Numbered from the stretch's first letter, positions 13,851 to 26,161 are shown. The stretch is 64,000 nt of DNA from Cerrena zonata (GCA_038087015.1 JASBNA010000001.1:1736001-1800000); one strand, 5' to 3'. Notes: generated from the sequence alone by a model not told the origin. Made by a program: numbers and translations.

Positions 13851-13987
13851 AAGCCAGAACTAGTATCAAGCAGAAGGGGCAGCAAGCTAGTAGAAACATG
13901 GCACCATCCTGGGGTCTTGAGGTCGGCACAATGGGGTTCGGGTTGCGGCTGGCTGGCACACATGCTTGAGGAATCCTAAAGGCCCTG

Positions 13988-14037
13988 CGGTCTTGCGGTC
14001 TTGAAGTCTTGAGGTCTTGGAGTCTTGGAGTCTTGTG
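13988..14037 (+). repeat. imperfect GTCTTG-type minisatellite
   Basis: About six head-to-tail imperfect copies of an 8-9 bp unit (GGTCTTGNG) lie directly downstream of the 15-bp repeat. Confidence 0.8.
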
Positions 14038-14622
14038 GGTGGTAGGCGAAGGAGTGAATAAGGTGAGGAGGTGTTGGTTCGAGGTGGAAGGTGGTAGTAG
14101 AAGAGAAAGATGGGATGCGGTGAAGTCAGGCTGGCGAGGGGCTTTTGAAGTATTTCGAGGTGCCCGCCTCTTTGCCCGCCTCTAACATGATCGATCGTGA
14201 GGGTGACCGTTCGTCTTCGCGAAGCACGGCGCGGTTCTCCCGACGGTTCTGACAGCTTCAGATGCAAGAGCTGTTAGAACCATCGGTACGTAGGTCGAAT
14301 ACCGATGAGCGAAATATTTCATGGTCGTAAAAATATCACTGTCGGAAGTTAGTGTGAATAATAATAAAAGTCGTACCTATCACCACAGAAAGAACGGAGT
14401 AACAAGTTTCCACGGAGTGATCGTTCTCGAACCCGTCGCATCGACTTACTAAATGTGAGAGGCGTGTTCCCCAGAGCACAGGCAGTATCTGAGTAAGCCT
14501 ATAAATTATACCAATCTTTCTTTAGAGATGGGGCAAGAAAGATGCTCGAGTTTCAGATTCAGCAGTCGAACATCAACATGAGATATCTGTATAAAACGTC
14601 AGAAATACAAAAAAAGAGGCAA

Positions 14623-17600
14623 CTATTTCCGTCCCGCCCGTTTCTTATCCCGTGACTTCTCTCGTTCGAGAGCTTTCTGTTCAGCACGCTCGCCTTCAAT
14701 CGAGCCGAATACTCTCTTCATGCTAGTGTTGTAGGCCTGATCCTTCGCTTTCTGCTTCTTCTGCTGTTCAGCCGCCAGGAAGCGACCGTCCTTACGCAGC
14801 TCGCGTATAGCGCCCTTCTTCTCTTGCTTATATTGAGAGCGAAGTTTGGCCGCCTCGTTGCGTTCATGATCAGGATCGCGGTTACGGAGGTAATTTGAGG
14901 TGGTGTGCTCGAATTTGGGAACGTAGGAGGGGATGGGGATGGGCTTGTGTGCTTGAAGGCGAAGAGGTCGACGGGATTGTCGAGCAAATTTGAGAAGTCT
15001 GTTCAGCGTATCAAGCAAAGACGACAGCTTCTTCTGCAGTACTGTCAGTATAACCAATATGAAACAATGAATATGATTGGACGTACCTCAAGCTCGGTCG
15101 ATAGAGGTTTGGAATTGATTCCCTGCAAGACATCGACGATAGGCTCACATAAGTCAATAAAGCCTTCCAGACCCTTGTACATATCAGCATACTGTCCGAG
15201 CAGGTCAAAGCTCAGACAGAGGAGGTCGGTCTTGGCTTGCTCGCCATGCGAGTCCCCAGATAAAAGCGAGGTCAAGTTTGGCTTGAGTGAGGTAAGTTTC
15301 TTCGCCTTCTTCGTGTCCAGCGCAAGACTAACGGATCGGAAGTCAGGTGAAGGGAAGCCTCCCGGTAGTGACGCAATATTCTTGAATTTAGTGGGTGCGA
15401 GATGAAGAACGGAATTCGTTAAGAAGTTGAGCGCCTCTGGGACGAGACGCTTTGACAATTCTTCAAATTGGAGGTAGAGGGTACAGAGGAATAGGCCACT
15501 TGCAATATCCTGGATGGATCTGACGCGGCACAAGCCGAGATAGGAGCCTATAAGTAGTCTTGCTGGTGATACTACATGATGGTGCATGTCACTCGTTGAC
15601 CATACGATGCCTACAACTCGCAAAAGGGATAGTTCAGGTAGGCCCGGCCAAGTTCGTGATTCCGGATCGGTCACCCCTTGTGCTAGACCACGTTTGAGGT
15701 TCTTTTGCATGAGGTTGAGTTTTGCAATGAAATGGTGTGCGGATTGGATGGGATATTGTTTGGAGAGGGAATATATGTGCGGGATTAGAGATGAGAGGAC
15801 GGAGAACTTGGGCGAAGGTGGAGAAGCGAGGTAAAGAATGTGATCAACTAGGACACCAGTCAATGCCTGCAAAACAAGTTCAGAATATCTTCTCAGAAAT
15901 GAATAAATACTGCACACCTGAAGTTTGAACTTATTGTCCTCTGCGAGACTTGGGTGATGCAAGGTGCGTATCCGTTTGACAACCGTAGGTACATCCTCGT
16001 CCCGGACACTTTCGACAATTTCCAGGAACTCGTCGTGAGTCTCAGGACAAGGGAAAGTGAAAGGCAGTTCTTGATTACTGAAAGTAGTTTTCTTTTTTGA
16101 CGAGGTTTTTTGAGAGCTAGAGATTAAGGCCTCTGTTTCACCATCTTCCCCATCAGCTTCATCTTCGTCTGAGGGCATTGAGATGCCATCCTCCTCCTCC
16201 TCCTCATCACTTCCCTCGTCTTCCTCTTCATCATCTTCACCATCTCCTTCCTCCTCGTCACTTCCTTCAATGCTACCTTCGACGTCAGCATCACCAGCGC
16301 CGCCCAATCCAGCACCAAGTCCACTCCAATTCGCATCCTCATCCATAAAATCGTCCTCTAAGTCATCTCCACCCCTTCCTTTCCGTTTACCCTTCCTCTT
16401 CCCATCACCATCACCGTTGTCGTCCTCTTCGTCCTCTTCTCCATTCATTCGACGTATACGTTGCTTCTCAGCTTTCTCCAACATTTCCTTCTCCTCCAAT
16501 GCCAGCTCCTCCTCAGTCTTCGTACGGTTTTTGGGTTTCGCTCGGGCTTCGAAAGCAAGCTCTCGAACAAATTGATCATACTCCTGATCTTCGTCTGGGT
16601 GTGGAGCCTTTACAAGAGCATCGATAGAGGTTTTTGGCTCGGATGTCGCTGCTGATTCCACTGGGAGGAGTGTAGTATCCGGAGCAAAAAGTAAGGAGCG
16701 TATTGAGTCTAGTTCGTTGTCGAGTTCATGGCGAAGGTTCTCGTCCTCTTCTTGTTGATTCTGACGCATAAACTATAGAGGGATTGCGGTGATTGAGATA
16801 TAGTGGTTATTGCCTGATATTGAATTACTTTACCTTATAATCTTTGCTCTTTGCTATGACCTCGGCCATAACCTCAGCTTTTGACCTTTTTCGTTCAGGC
16901 TATAAATTACGCTTAGTGATTGTGTTTCCCCAATGAAAGGAAATATTTACCTGACCATCCTCATCCTCACTCCCTTCGTCTTCGTCAAATCCACCGAAGT
17001 GAGACCTACCGACAGTATCTCTATCGAGCATACCTAAATTAAATAAGTATTTGAGCAGCCGGTCGGTTATAAGTATAAATGAAGAACACGTACCCATATC
17101 CTCCTCTTCATCCTCTAGATTGAGCCCCACATTATCAAAATCATCGAGTTTCGATAAACTTTGTCCGTAGTGTGTGAGTTCGTCGTCGTCCTCAAGGTTG
17201 AAGGCATCACCCTTGGATGTACGTTGTCTTTCCCTCGTGAAACGTTCCAACATACGTTCCTCGGGTGTCATGGTAGGGTCATTTTCACCGAACCGACGAT
17301 CGACAATGCCTCCGGCACGATCCCTCTCTTCGAACTCTTTGAGAAGAGTCTTCTTCCGCTACAGACCATGGAACATAACTTAAGATCAGGGAATAAACTC
17401 ATAAGTTAGTTATTACACACCTGTTCTATACCAGCTTGTTTACTCTGAGCCGGACGTCCCATAAGACCTGCAATCTTCCTTCCACCGACATCATGCTTAA
17501 GCTTCGTGACCTTGACATCGAAGGGGTTCATTTTCTGTTGAATCTCTTTCAACTTGGTAGCCCGCCTCTCCTTCTCCTTGTCATCCAGGACCGCACGTTT

Positions 17601-17690
17601 TCGTTTCTTCCCATTCTGCTGTTGTTGTGGAGTGAGCCCGGCCTTGTTCAGTGCGGTTTTGAGCTGCGAGAGTTGGGATCCTTTCGCCAT
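14623..17690 (-). CDS. NOP14: nucleolar complex protein 14 (U3 processome)
   Basis: Needed for maturation of 18S rRNA and 40S subunits as part of the small-subunit processome in the nucleolus. Seven exons: 17690-17421, 17358-17094, 17033-16951, 16899-16834, 16772-15918, 15866-15087 and 15033-14623, giving 909 aa, the usual Nop14 size. Recognition rests on the N-terminal basic region (QQKMNPFDVKVTKLKHDVGG), the conserved R-x-R-A-G-G-I-x-D-R-R-F-G-E stretch (ERDRAGGIVDRRFGE), the MTPEERMLERFTRERQR motif, a long acidic middle and the Lys/Arg-rich C-terminus after the FEHTTSNYLRNRDPD motif. The 51-nt intron 15917-15867 is in frame and would be read through as 17 extra residues if overlooked; GTGTGC and TTTTGCAG ends support removal. 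Confidence 0.93.
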
Positions 17691-18056
17691 GTCTTTGCCA
17701 CTTTTGGGGGTTTAAATGCGGATATATAAGATAATGCAACAAGTCACGAATGGTGGGGGTGGGGTTTATACACCCACTGGTGTATGTATGAAATATACTA
17801 AGCCCAGTCTTAGACCGAAGCAAGATTATTGGGCGCTTGGCAGAAATTCCTCGATCATACCAAGTGCATCACCGGAAATGGCAAGTCTACAAGAAGACTT
17901 CTTGTAAATAAAGTAGAAGGGTTAAGGACCGATGCGATTGGTGTGTTAAATTACAATGAAAACAATAGTGCAGTTATATAACAATGCGTGTGTAGCTGTC
18001 CTAGTTCTGATTCATGCTAGCAGTCATTAAACCAATCTTGCCATGCCAGTACCTAT
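17691..18056. other. intergenic, 5' flank of NOP14 and 3' flank of the REEP-like gene
   Basis: No open frame or RNA gene is supported. This should hold the NOP14 promoter. Confidence 0.5.
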
Positions 18057-20111
18057 TCAATACGGAGAAGCGGGTTTAACCGGCTTTGCCGTTCTCGACG
18101 TCCTTGTCGGTGGTGTGTGTTTCGGAAGTGGTCTCTCGACTGGCTTGCGAAGGAAAACCTTGGGTGGGTTTGGTCTGGGTTCGGGGTCTGTCCTGGAAGA
18201 AGCAGAGCTACCTGAAGAAACCCTCGATACAGAGGCGGCAGTGGTTCTACGAACTCTGGTCCCAGTAACTGTAGGCTTCGGCACAGACAGCGAATCGGGT
18301 TTCTTCCGCTCCTCTCGACCCGACGATGTCTCTTTAGTAAGTCCAACGCGCCTTTTCTTGTTGACCGAAGAAGATGATGCATCATCGTCGGAATCTCTGG
18401 TAGAGCCACGACTGTCTCTCCGTAATCGAGCAGGCCCTTGGGGAGGTGTTCGCGTTTTCGTCTGAGGAACTTGCAGTCGTTGCACCTTGGATGCAGCAGT
18501 ACGCATATTCTCCAAGCGTCGGACTCTCGCAGCGAGGTCCTCGCCATCGACTCCAGTATACGGACGTTTTGTTCCAGCCAATGGAGCTGGTGGTACTTCA
18601 GAGTTGACTCGTGTCCTGAATGGCGAGCCATTATCCACAGTGCTCAACCCCGTCGAGGCCCCCGGACCGTCATCATTCGAAGTCGTAGAGAAATGTGACA
18701 GATTCTCCCGTTTCGACAAGGGAAAGGCGTGCGAAGGGTCACATCGAAACTGTCTTCTTCCTCATCCATATACATACTATCATCTGCATCCCCACCTTCG
18801 TCCTCATCTTCAGCATCCACGTTCATCTCTCCGTCAGAATCCAAGAAACGGCGAACCCCAGATTTATTCTCTTTGTTGTCGCCCAAACTCCCCGCATGCC
18901 TGGGGTTCATACTCTCATGCGTTTGCTTGAGCGACCTGTGAAAACCCGGTCGTCTCTTATTAGACTCTCCATCGATTTCTAGTTCGTGTTCCTCAGATTC
19001 CTCCTGAACATGGCCAAGCTTTGGGATCTCCTGAGGTAACTGCTTACGTTTAGGGCAGAGGAGTAGCAGGATAGGCAGATGGGAAATCCTCATATTTCCT
19101 CCATTCTTCAACCTCTCCAGGTTCACCTTCTTCTTCCTCGATACCATCCATAGGTTCATGGTTCGTAGCAGGCAAACTCGCAGTGTTGACCAAAGGAGTA
19201 GGAGGATACGCGGACGGGAAAGGTTCATACTTGCGCCATTCGAGATCAGTCTGAGCCACAGGTTCTTGCTCTACGGGGTCAGAGTCCTCGTAAGGAGGCG
19301 TAGGAAGGCCTTCACGTTCATAAGCAGACGGAGGAGGATGCCAGACTTGGCGTGTCTGGGAACTTCCAGAGGCAGCTGAAGGGTCGGGTCGAGAAGAGCT
19401 AGCTTTGACATGTGCGTTATCCAGAGTATGTCTTCTAGAGCGGGTTGTACCATATTCAGTGGTATCTACACGACGAGGGCCAGGACGCTCTGATGGCACA
19501 CTCTTTCGTTGGGACTGTGTTTCCGAAGAACCTCTGCAGGAGGTGTTGGGTAGCCAAACCAGTAGCGATATCGAGAAACCACAAATTCAATGGGGATTGA
19601 AGCCACCAGAATAACAAGGTCACCCGCTTGATGGGTAATATAGAGGAGTGCGTCCAACGTAGTAACGTAGGGCTTGATGAGGGGACGTATGACGTGAAGG
19701 AAGATCGGTTCTGCACTCTAAAAGCGATCATGAGTAATTACCGAAGGGATAGGGTTGGATGTAACATACTCGGGCACGGGTGAGTAACAGGAACAAGATG
19801 ACGAGTGATTTGAATTCGTTGTAGAACGGAATAAACATTCCGATGATACTGTCAACAGTCCTTTCGTACAACATGAAGCAACACTATAGCTCTGCGTTAG
19901 ACTATATCACACGACTAATGTCCGATGGACATACCCATACGAGCCACACAGTTAGACATCCTTTCATAGATCTCTTCCGTTGGCTCATTGCCCGGACCGT
20001 AGGGTTCCCTCCATTTCGAGACGAGGGTGGAGGCATCTTGAGCGTCTTGAACGTCTCAAAGACGTTCAGAAAGGTAAATAAAATCCGTAATGCGGGTACA
20101 ATCAGAGGCAT
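18057..20111 (-). CDS. TB2/DP1/HVA22 (REEP/Yop1-like) ER-shaping protein with long disordered tail
   Basis: Members of this family insert hydrophobic hairpins into the ER membrane and help curve or link it to microtubules. Exons 20111-19935, 19883-19770 and 19717-18057. The N-terminal region has four hydrophobic stretches. The core motif is IGMFIPFYNEFKSLVILFLL, which matches the W-x-P-F-Y-x-E-x-K hallmark, followed by HVIRPLIKPYVTTLDALL. After about residue 160 the protein becomes a 480-residue acidic, Ser/Pro-rich tail carrying a duplicated motif (EWRKYExFPSAYPxTPL). The reading frame is broken three times by one base: at 19520-19522 (one A missing), 19053-19055 (one extra C) and 18720-18722 (one C missing, coding-strand bases). 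With these corrected the sum is 1953 nt, 650 aa. Breaks in short runs suggest sequence error, but true decay cannot be excluded. Confidence 0.75.
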
Positions 20112-20458
20112 CGTGAATCGATATTCTTAGTTTCAGGAATAAGTTAGCAGTGACAGGTCAAGTTGGGGGTTTTGTAATATGTTTGAGAGCGCATGTAGAG
20201 CGATTTCAGAGCGAGCGTTTTGCGGCAGTTGTTTCAATCTGGATCGGGAACCAAACCCTGAGGCCAAAATGAAGGGAATGTGTTAGTGTCGTTGCAGTGA
20301 GTGGCGGGACGGACAGCGAGTTGCTGAGAGAATCGACCCGACGCGTTTGATTCGCTATGTGCAAGAAACGCGTTTCCTTACGTAATACGTGTATCCTTGA
20401 GTCCTGCCTTCTAGTACAGCGTCTTGCAGCCTTCCTCCTCCTTGTGCCCTCATCCACC
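20112..20458. promoter_or_regulatory. divergent promoter region REEP-like / BUD31
   Basis: A 347-bp interval separates the two start codons. Nothing more specific than a pyrimidine-rich stretch before the BUD31 ATG (CTTCCTCCTCCTTG) is seen. Confidence 0.45.
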
Positions 20459-21140
20459 ATGCCTAAGATTCGGACGACCAGGACGAAGAAGCCCCCAGAA
20501 GGCTTTGAAGACATCGAAGGTGTGCGTATACTACATTGCTTTCCCCGAATACAAGGTTAACATTGAGTCTGGACCCGGATGTAGATCCTCGATGACTATG
20601 CAAAGAAGATGCGTGATGCTGAGAACGAGTCTCATGAGGGAAAGCGCAAGACGGAGTCGCTATGGCCCATCATGAGAATATCCCATACTCGCTCGAGGTA
20701 CATCTATGAGCTCTACTACAAACGTGAAGCTATAAGCAGAGAACTTTATGACTGGCTACTGAAGGAGGGTTACGCCGATGCCAAGTGAGTAATTGCTTCT
20801 TGAGGGAAAACAGCTATATTCTGAATGTTCTTTCTCTGTTCTGTTTAGCCTCATCGCAAAGTGGAAGAAGGCAGGTTACGAGAAACTATGCTGCCTGAGG
20901 TGTATTCAGACCAGGGTATGTCCGTATGCTATGCTCCATTTGGATCCTTGCTGAGGTTGAACCCCTAGGATATGAACTACCAAGGCTCAACATGCATATG
21001 TCGTGTGCCAAAAGCTCAGCTCCGTTCCGGCACTGTCGTCGAATGTGTACATTGTGGTAAGATAGGGTTTAATTCATTTCGGTAATCATGTAAACTAACA
21101 TTTCATGTCAGGCTGTCGAGGATGCAGTTCAGACTCTTGA
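20459..21140 (+). CDS. BUD31: pre-mRNA splicing factor BUD31 / G10
   Basis: Small zinc-binding component of the activated spliceosome, associated with the NineTeen complex. Exons 20459-20521, 20585-20784, 20849-20915, 20969-21056 and 21112-21140 give 148 aa, the family length. Diagnostic stretches are PPEGFEDIE at the N-terminus, [44 protein letters not shown] and the cysteine-rich end CVHCGCRGCSS, whose cysteines form the zinc clusters. The first donor was placed after GGT (GTGCGT) because only that phase continues into ILDDYAKKM. Four introns in 680 bp is dense but typical here. Confidence 0.95.
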
Positions 21141-21659
21141 TATCTACCTCGTTGTTTTTACTTCTCTGCATGTGCTACCCACCTCCTGTATCATTATACT
21201 GTAGTCCTTTCAATTTAAATAACATAACCTCCAAACCATCTCTTTTGGTCATTCTTCCCACCGAACGGTACCGTGGAATGTACCTGACCGTGATCCACCG
21301 CGCCCGGAACCCGTCAGGCGAGATGTTCACATGAATAGTTAGAAGCAACCACTGCGCCAATCCAAATGCAGCTATCATCCCTCTGTCCGAGTATTGGATT
21401 GTGTTTTTGGCAGATTGCTCTAACCGACGACACCGGCAACATGATCAGAGCCAGGGCGCAGTTATGGATCACTCGGGGGTCTTTTGTCTGTTTTTGTACA
21501 TCCGGCCCCTTTCTGCTGTGCAAGGTTAGACCCTCGGGAGCCAAGCGACTTTTGATGTACCCCATATCAATATAAGCCACCAATTGCTAACAATCAGCGT
21601 TGTGTCTTGTCTTACTCTCCGAGTGACCTCTGTCCCAAGGTTGCGTTCTTGCCACCACC
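21141..21659. other. intergenic, upstream of the Kha1-like antiporter
   Basis: No gene supported; a 70-codon open frame (21122-21334) mostly overlaps the last BUD31 exon and its flank and is not convincing. Confidence 0.5.
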
Positions 21660-24600
21660 ATGGGAGTTCTTACCGCAGAGCTGCGCGAAGTCGCGAGCAC
21701 TCTTTCAAGGAGAGCTGCACCTGAACAAGTGTGTCTATTTCCTTTACCCCGTTTAGCATATAGACTGATATTTCGTCCTACTCTAGGCAGGTATATTCTC
21801 GGGCGATAATCCTGCTGTATACAATCTCAACGACCCTATCAGACTATGGGTCATTCAAGTTGGTGAGTCTCGCTCTTTGTTTCCCCTTTTTCGAGGCTCA
21901 TGAATTTGGGGCAGTTGTTATCATTGGGTTCACCCAGATCTTGGCCCTCATTCTGGGTCGAATCAGACAACCTAGAGTCATAGCAGAAGTTATTGGAGGT
22001 GTTATTTTAGGTCCCTCCATTATGGGTCGTATTCCAAACTTCTCGACCACTATCTTCCCCACTGTATCTCTCCCCTTACTCAACCTTACCTCAACGATCG
22101 GTCTCGTTCTGTTCCTGTTTCTTGTCGCATTGGAGCTCGACATCCGGATTATTAAACGTAACGCCAAGGCATCGTTGATCATTTCTGCTGCTGGTCTCGT
22201 CCTCCCCCTCGGGTTGGGTGCCGCACTCGGAGTTCCCATCTATCACCAATTCATCAACCCTGACGTCAACTTTGGTTATTTCGTCCTCTTTACAGCCGTT
22301 GCTGTTGGTATTACGGCCTTCCCGGTCCTTTGTCGTATCCTTACAGAGTTGAAGCTATTGGACACTACTGTAGGTGCAGTCACTTTGGCAGCAGGTGTTG
22401 GAAACGATGTACGTCTTCCCCCTTTCTCGCGGATGCTATTTTTGTATTCACCACGCTTTCAGGTCGTTGGTTGGATTTTACTTGCTCTTACAGTCGCTCT
22501 AGTCAATGCCGGAAGTGGTTTGACTGCCCTTTGGGTCCTGTTGACGGCCATTGGTTTCGTTATTTTCCTCCTCTTCCCCGTTCGATGGGCCTTCCGCTGG
22601 CTCGCTCGCCGCACTGGTAGTTTGGAAAATGGCCAACCTACACCCCTGATGATGACTGTAACCATCGTTTTGGTCTTCATTTCGGCGTTCTTTACGGATA
22701 TTATTGGTGTTCACGCCATCTTCGGTAAGTTCATTATGCGATATTATACCTGCCAGTGGTTTATGTACTATGTGTCAAGGTGGTTTCTTGGCTGGACTCA
22801 TCATCCCTCATGACAACGGGTTCGCAATCGCGTTGGTTGAGAAGTTTGAGGATCTGCTTTCCATTCTGTTCCTACCCCTGGTAAGCCATTACCTCATAAT
22901 ACCGGTAGCGCTGGTATTGAGCTATATCTCTAGTACTTCACACTCTCTGGCTTGCGCACCAACCTGGGACTACTCGACAACGGCATCACATGGGGCTATG
23001 TCTTCCTCATCTGCACCATCGCCTTCTTCTCCAAGTTCATCGGCTGTTCGGTCACAGCCTATTTCTTTGGTTTCAACTGGCGTGAATCAGGCGCGATTGG
23101 CTCCCTTATGTCTTGCAAGGGTCTCGTCGAGCTCATCGTCCTGAACGTCGGATTGCAGGCTGGTATTCTCGACACACGAACATTCTCTATGTTTGTGCTG
23201 CATGCATTGATCCTCACATTCATGACCACACCCCTTACGTTATTGTTCTACCCTGCACATCTTCGAAGCCATGCCGGCACTGTCGTTGCTGTTCCTCCGC
23301 GCCCAGGAATCGAAGAAGGATCCGGACGGCCCAGTACTTCGCAAGAGTCCTTTCATCACAAGAGTTTCTGTTGTCGTGGACAAGATCGAACAGGTTCCAG
23401 CTGTTATGACTTTGACGCAGCTTTTGCAATACTCCATTAATCACGTCAGCACTTACGCAGCTAGCGTTTCGCACTCGGACGAAAAGTCTGCACACTTCGC
23501 GCCTACATTGACATACAGCAATCGCGACGCCAGTTCCCCAGTATCTATCGATGTCCTACGTCTCATCGAATTGACCGAACGTGCCTCCGCAGTCCTCATG
23601 TCACAATCCGCAGACTCCTCTATTCACAGTGACCCCGTCCTCTCTGTTATCCGAACCTTCGGATATCTCAATCGTATGATAGTCTCCACAGCCCTGTCTG
23701 TCATTAGCTGGGAAGAGTTCGTTCCATCTGTCGCCACACATGTCAAAGAAACGAATGCCCAGATGGTCATTGTCCCCTGGAGTACCAGAGTCATTAGCGA
23801 TACTCTCTCAACGGAGACAAACCTCGTTGACAGTGCGCCCCCACGCACTAGCCCATTCGATGCATTGTTCGGTCAAAAGCAGTCCGGTTCAAACGAAGCT
23901 ATCGTACACTCGCAGTTCATTCGCAGAGTGTTCACCGATATCCCTGCAGATGTGGCGCTTTTCGTCGATCGGGGATTACCACAAGCGTCGGAGGGTCAAT
24001 TAGGGTCAACATATCTTCCTCCCATTCTTCGGTGGACCGGATGATCGATTGGCATTGCAGTTTGTTGTACAGTTGTGTATGAGCTCAAGTATGAGTGCTA
24101 CTGTTGTTCGGTATACCAAGGTAGACTCGGATGACCTTTCGCCTGTGAATACCATCGACGATGCAAAAGCGCAGCACATTCTCAGCACAAGCGTCCTTAA
24201 CGTCGGTTTTTTCTTCCTCACTCTTCGTTTTCATGTTGACTGACAATGTTTCATTAGACCAACTTTGGAGACACTGTATTGGGTGTACAGAGTACTCAAA
24301 TGCGTATGCAGTCCGACACTGCAGACAACTTGCTTTGGGATCGCTTCACCAATGGGAAGACAGCTGAGCTTGCTGAGGCTTTAACGAGAATCGTTTTCGA
24401 CAACGAGAAGTCCAGCCGACCTCTACACGCTATTTTGGATACAGCTGCACGAACTATCTCCGAGAGGACTCAACAAGGCCTTCGAGTCCTGGTGGTCACG
24501 GGTAGATCGCGTACTATGGCTGTTGAATCCCACGCGAAGGAGTTACGCCAATTGATTGTCGACCGAAGTGTTTCGATGAGTTCAGATGCCCCAAAGACCC

Positions 24601-24677
24601 TAGGCCCTATTGGTGCAGCGTTTATAGCAACCAACGCCAACACGAGCCTTTTAGTGCTGCAGGCTAGGCATCGGTAA
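21660..24677 (+). CDS. KHA1: K+/H+ antiporter of the CPA2 family, Kha1 type
   Basis: Exchanges K+ for H+ across Golgi or other endomembranes in yeast relatives. Exons 21660-21728, 21787-21862, 21915-22408, 22463-22724, 22780-22880, 22934-24201 and 24258-24677; after removing two extra bases the sum is 2688 nt, 895 aa. The membrane half shows the CPA2 signatures IRQPRVIAEVIGGVILGPS, LVALELDIR, TAFPVLCRIL, GAVTLAAGVGNDVVGWILLA (the ND pair of CPA2 proteins) and LMSCKGLVELIVLNVGLQ. The soluble C-terminal half has the FFGGPDDRLAL motif of fungal Kha1 proteins. Frame breaks lie at 23302-23304 (extra C) and 24003-24005 (extra G). The last intron has a weak donor (GTCGGT) but is required by phase. 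Confidence 0.92.
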
Positions 24678-25252
24678 CTCTAATTTCACTGCATCTGTGA
24701 AATAGTGTCGACTTTCACGATCTGATTGCTATTTTCGAACTTCGATCTTTTGTTTTATTTTACGCCTTTGTATACTACTACGATACCTCTTCTATATGTC
24801 TGTTTTCGGAGTACAATGGATTCCTGGAATTGCGGTCGCGGAATACGAACTAAATGAATCAGGTGATCGCGTATTGAACAGCCATCCAATTTAGTCGACC
24901 TGGTCCCTTGTACTTCTTCTTTGTCCCACCCACTTCCTTGTGCCATTACAACCCTCCGGTTTCCAAGTCAAGTGTAACATTTACGCCTCAAATTGTTTAT
25001 AACCGTCGTGAGTGTCCTCGTATGAAATTCGTGGCTGGTGTCGATGTGATTTCTGAAACCCTGTTCCGCAGACCGGCCTTTTAGTGGGGTACGTACTCTG
25101 TTCTGTTCAACTTCATTTAGCGCGGATGCTAATTATTTGATCTCTTTCAACCTGGGCATGTTTATACGCCCCTCCCTTTAAACTTTTCTTTAGCTCTCAA
25201 CGCCGTCTGCGAAACTCGATTACCTCGACCAGCTACCTGGGAGAGAATATAG
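24678..25252. other. intergenic
   Basis: No supported gene or RNA. A 192-nt minus-strand open frame (24755-24946) has no family resemblance. Confidence 0.5.
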
Positions 25253-26161
25253 ATGAGCCCAAATCAGAATCGTAAACGTCCCCAGTGTCACACTTGCAAT
25301 ACACCCATGGCGGGTCACAAGCGGCCCAACGGGGCACCTATTTGTCCAACTGACGACTATTCCCCTCCACCTCGCGATCATCTCAACTCGCGCTCGGAAT
25401 CACAAACGCCTTCACAAACGCCTTCACGTTCCTCGTCGCGTTCGAGTTCTCGGTCACGAACCCCTACCCCCGCCAAGCGATCACCAATATCCCTCCTCCC
25501 CAAGCGCGGTCGATGGATCAATCCCAATTTCATCGAGAATCCTCCACCTCAACGAGCACCTTCAGAACGTCCTGGGAGAGACACCCCTGAGACTTGGGTT
25601 TCCACCGAACTCAACGAGGAACAACCACTGGTCAAGCACGAAGTAGAATCTGATGATTACCGACGCTCCCCTGATGTTGTCGAACAGATCGTCCGCGCAT
25701 CCATCTCTTCTTCCTCCTCTTCCTCCTCTTCTTCCTCAGGATCCACACGACTTCAACGAACTCTCACATGGATAGGCACCAGCACGCCACTGGCCACCGT
25801 CCTCAGCACCCCCCGACACGAAATCACAAGAATTACTCAACGAGCGCGAGATAATGGTCTCCATACAGCCATCGCCCATTTCCCTCAGGGTAATGTCAAG
25901 CGCGAGACCTCTGCTTTACAGCGACAGAGCTCATGGTGGGTTATTGTTGGTAGAGATGCAGGAGCCGTCACGCATCTGGCCGATCTGCATGAGAAGGATG
26001 CAATTGGTGCACTTGACTACGGACAGCGCAACGAGACCATAGGCGCGTACCCTGCAGAGCCGCACTATCACAATATAGGGCCGGGGATACTCGTCTTATA
26101 CGGATTGTTCTGTGCTTCGTGTGCAACCGTGTTCATAATTTGGTGGATGAGTCGAGTATAG
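25253..26161 (+). CDS. CxxC-PM-GH motif protein with C-terminal membrane segment
   Basis: Single-exon 302-aa protein of unknown function. Residues about 12-32 contain CHTCNTPMAGHKRPNGAPIC, a compact Cys/His cluster that could bind zinc. Residues 45-175 are Ser/Arg/Pro rich and include a run of Ser encoded by a TCT/TCC tract (about 25704-25740). The last ~25 residues form one hydrophobic helix (GILVLYGLFCASCATVFIIW) followed by MSRV, so the protein is predicted to be tail anchored with its Cys cluster on the cytosolic side. The same architecture and motif recur in the gene at 51745-52377, which makes a real family likely. What it binds is not visible. Confidence 0.7.
   Translation: MSPNQNRKRPQCHTCNTPMAGHKRPNGAPICPTDDYSPPPRDHLNSRSESQTPSQTPSRSSSRSSSRSRTPTPAKRSPISLLPKRGRWINPNFIENPPPQRAPSERPGRDTPETWVSTELNEEQPLVKHEVESDDYRRSPDVVEQIVRASISSSSSSSSSSSGSTRLQRTLTWIGTSTPLATVLSTPRHEITRITQRARDNGLHTAIAHFPQGNVKRETSALQRQSSWWVIVGRDAGAVTHLADLHEKDAIGALDYGQRNETIGAYPAEPHYHNIGPGILVLYGLFCASCATVFIIWWMSRV

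Larger units (their letters stand above)
12544..14622. other. intergenic interval with short tandem repeats
   Basis: No supported gene. It contains the two simple repeats listed separately and a small open frame (ATG 13264 to 13416, about 50 codons, MGQATAVSSSTTNS..) with no recognisable domain. The interval carries the divergent upstream region of the 11.8-12.5 kb gene at its left side and the 3' flank of NOP14 at its right. Confidence 0.5.

Noticed and set aside
16183..16575. 130-codon plus-strand Ser-rich open frame
   Set aside because: Antisense of the acidic Glu/Asp tract of NOP14; GAG/GAC on one strand reads as CTC/TCC on the other.
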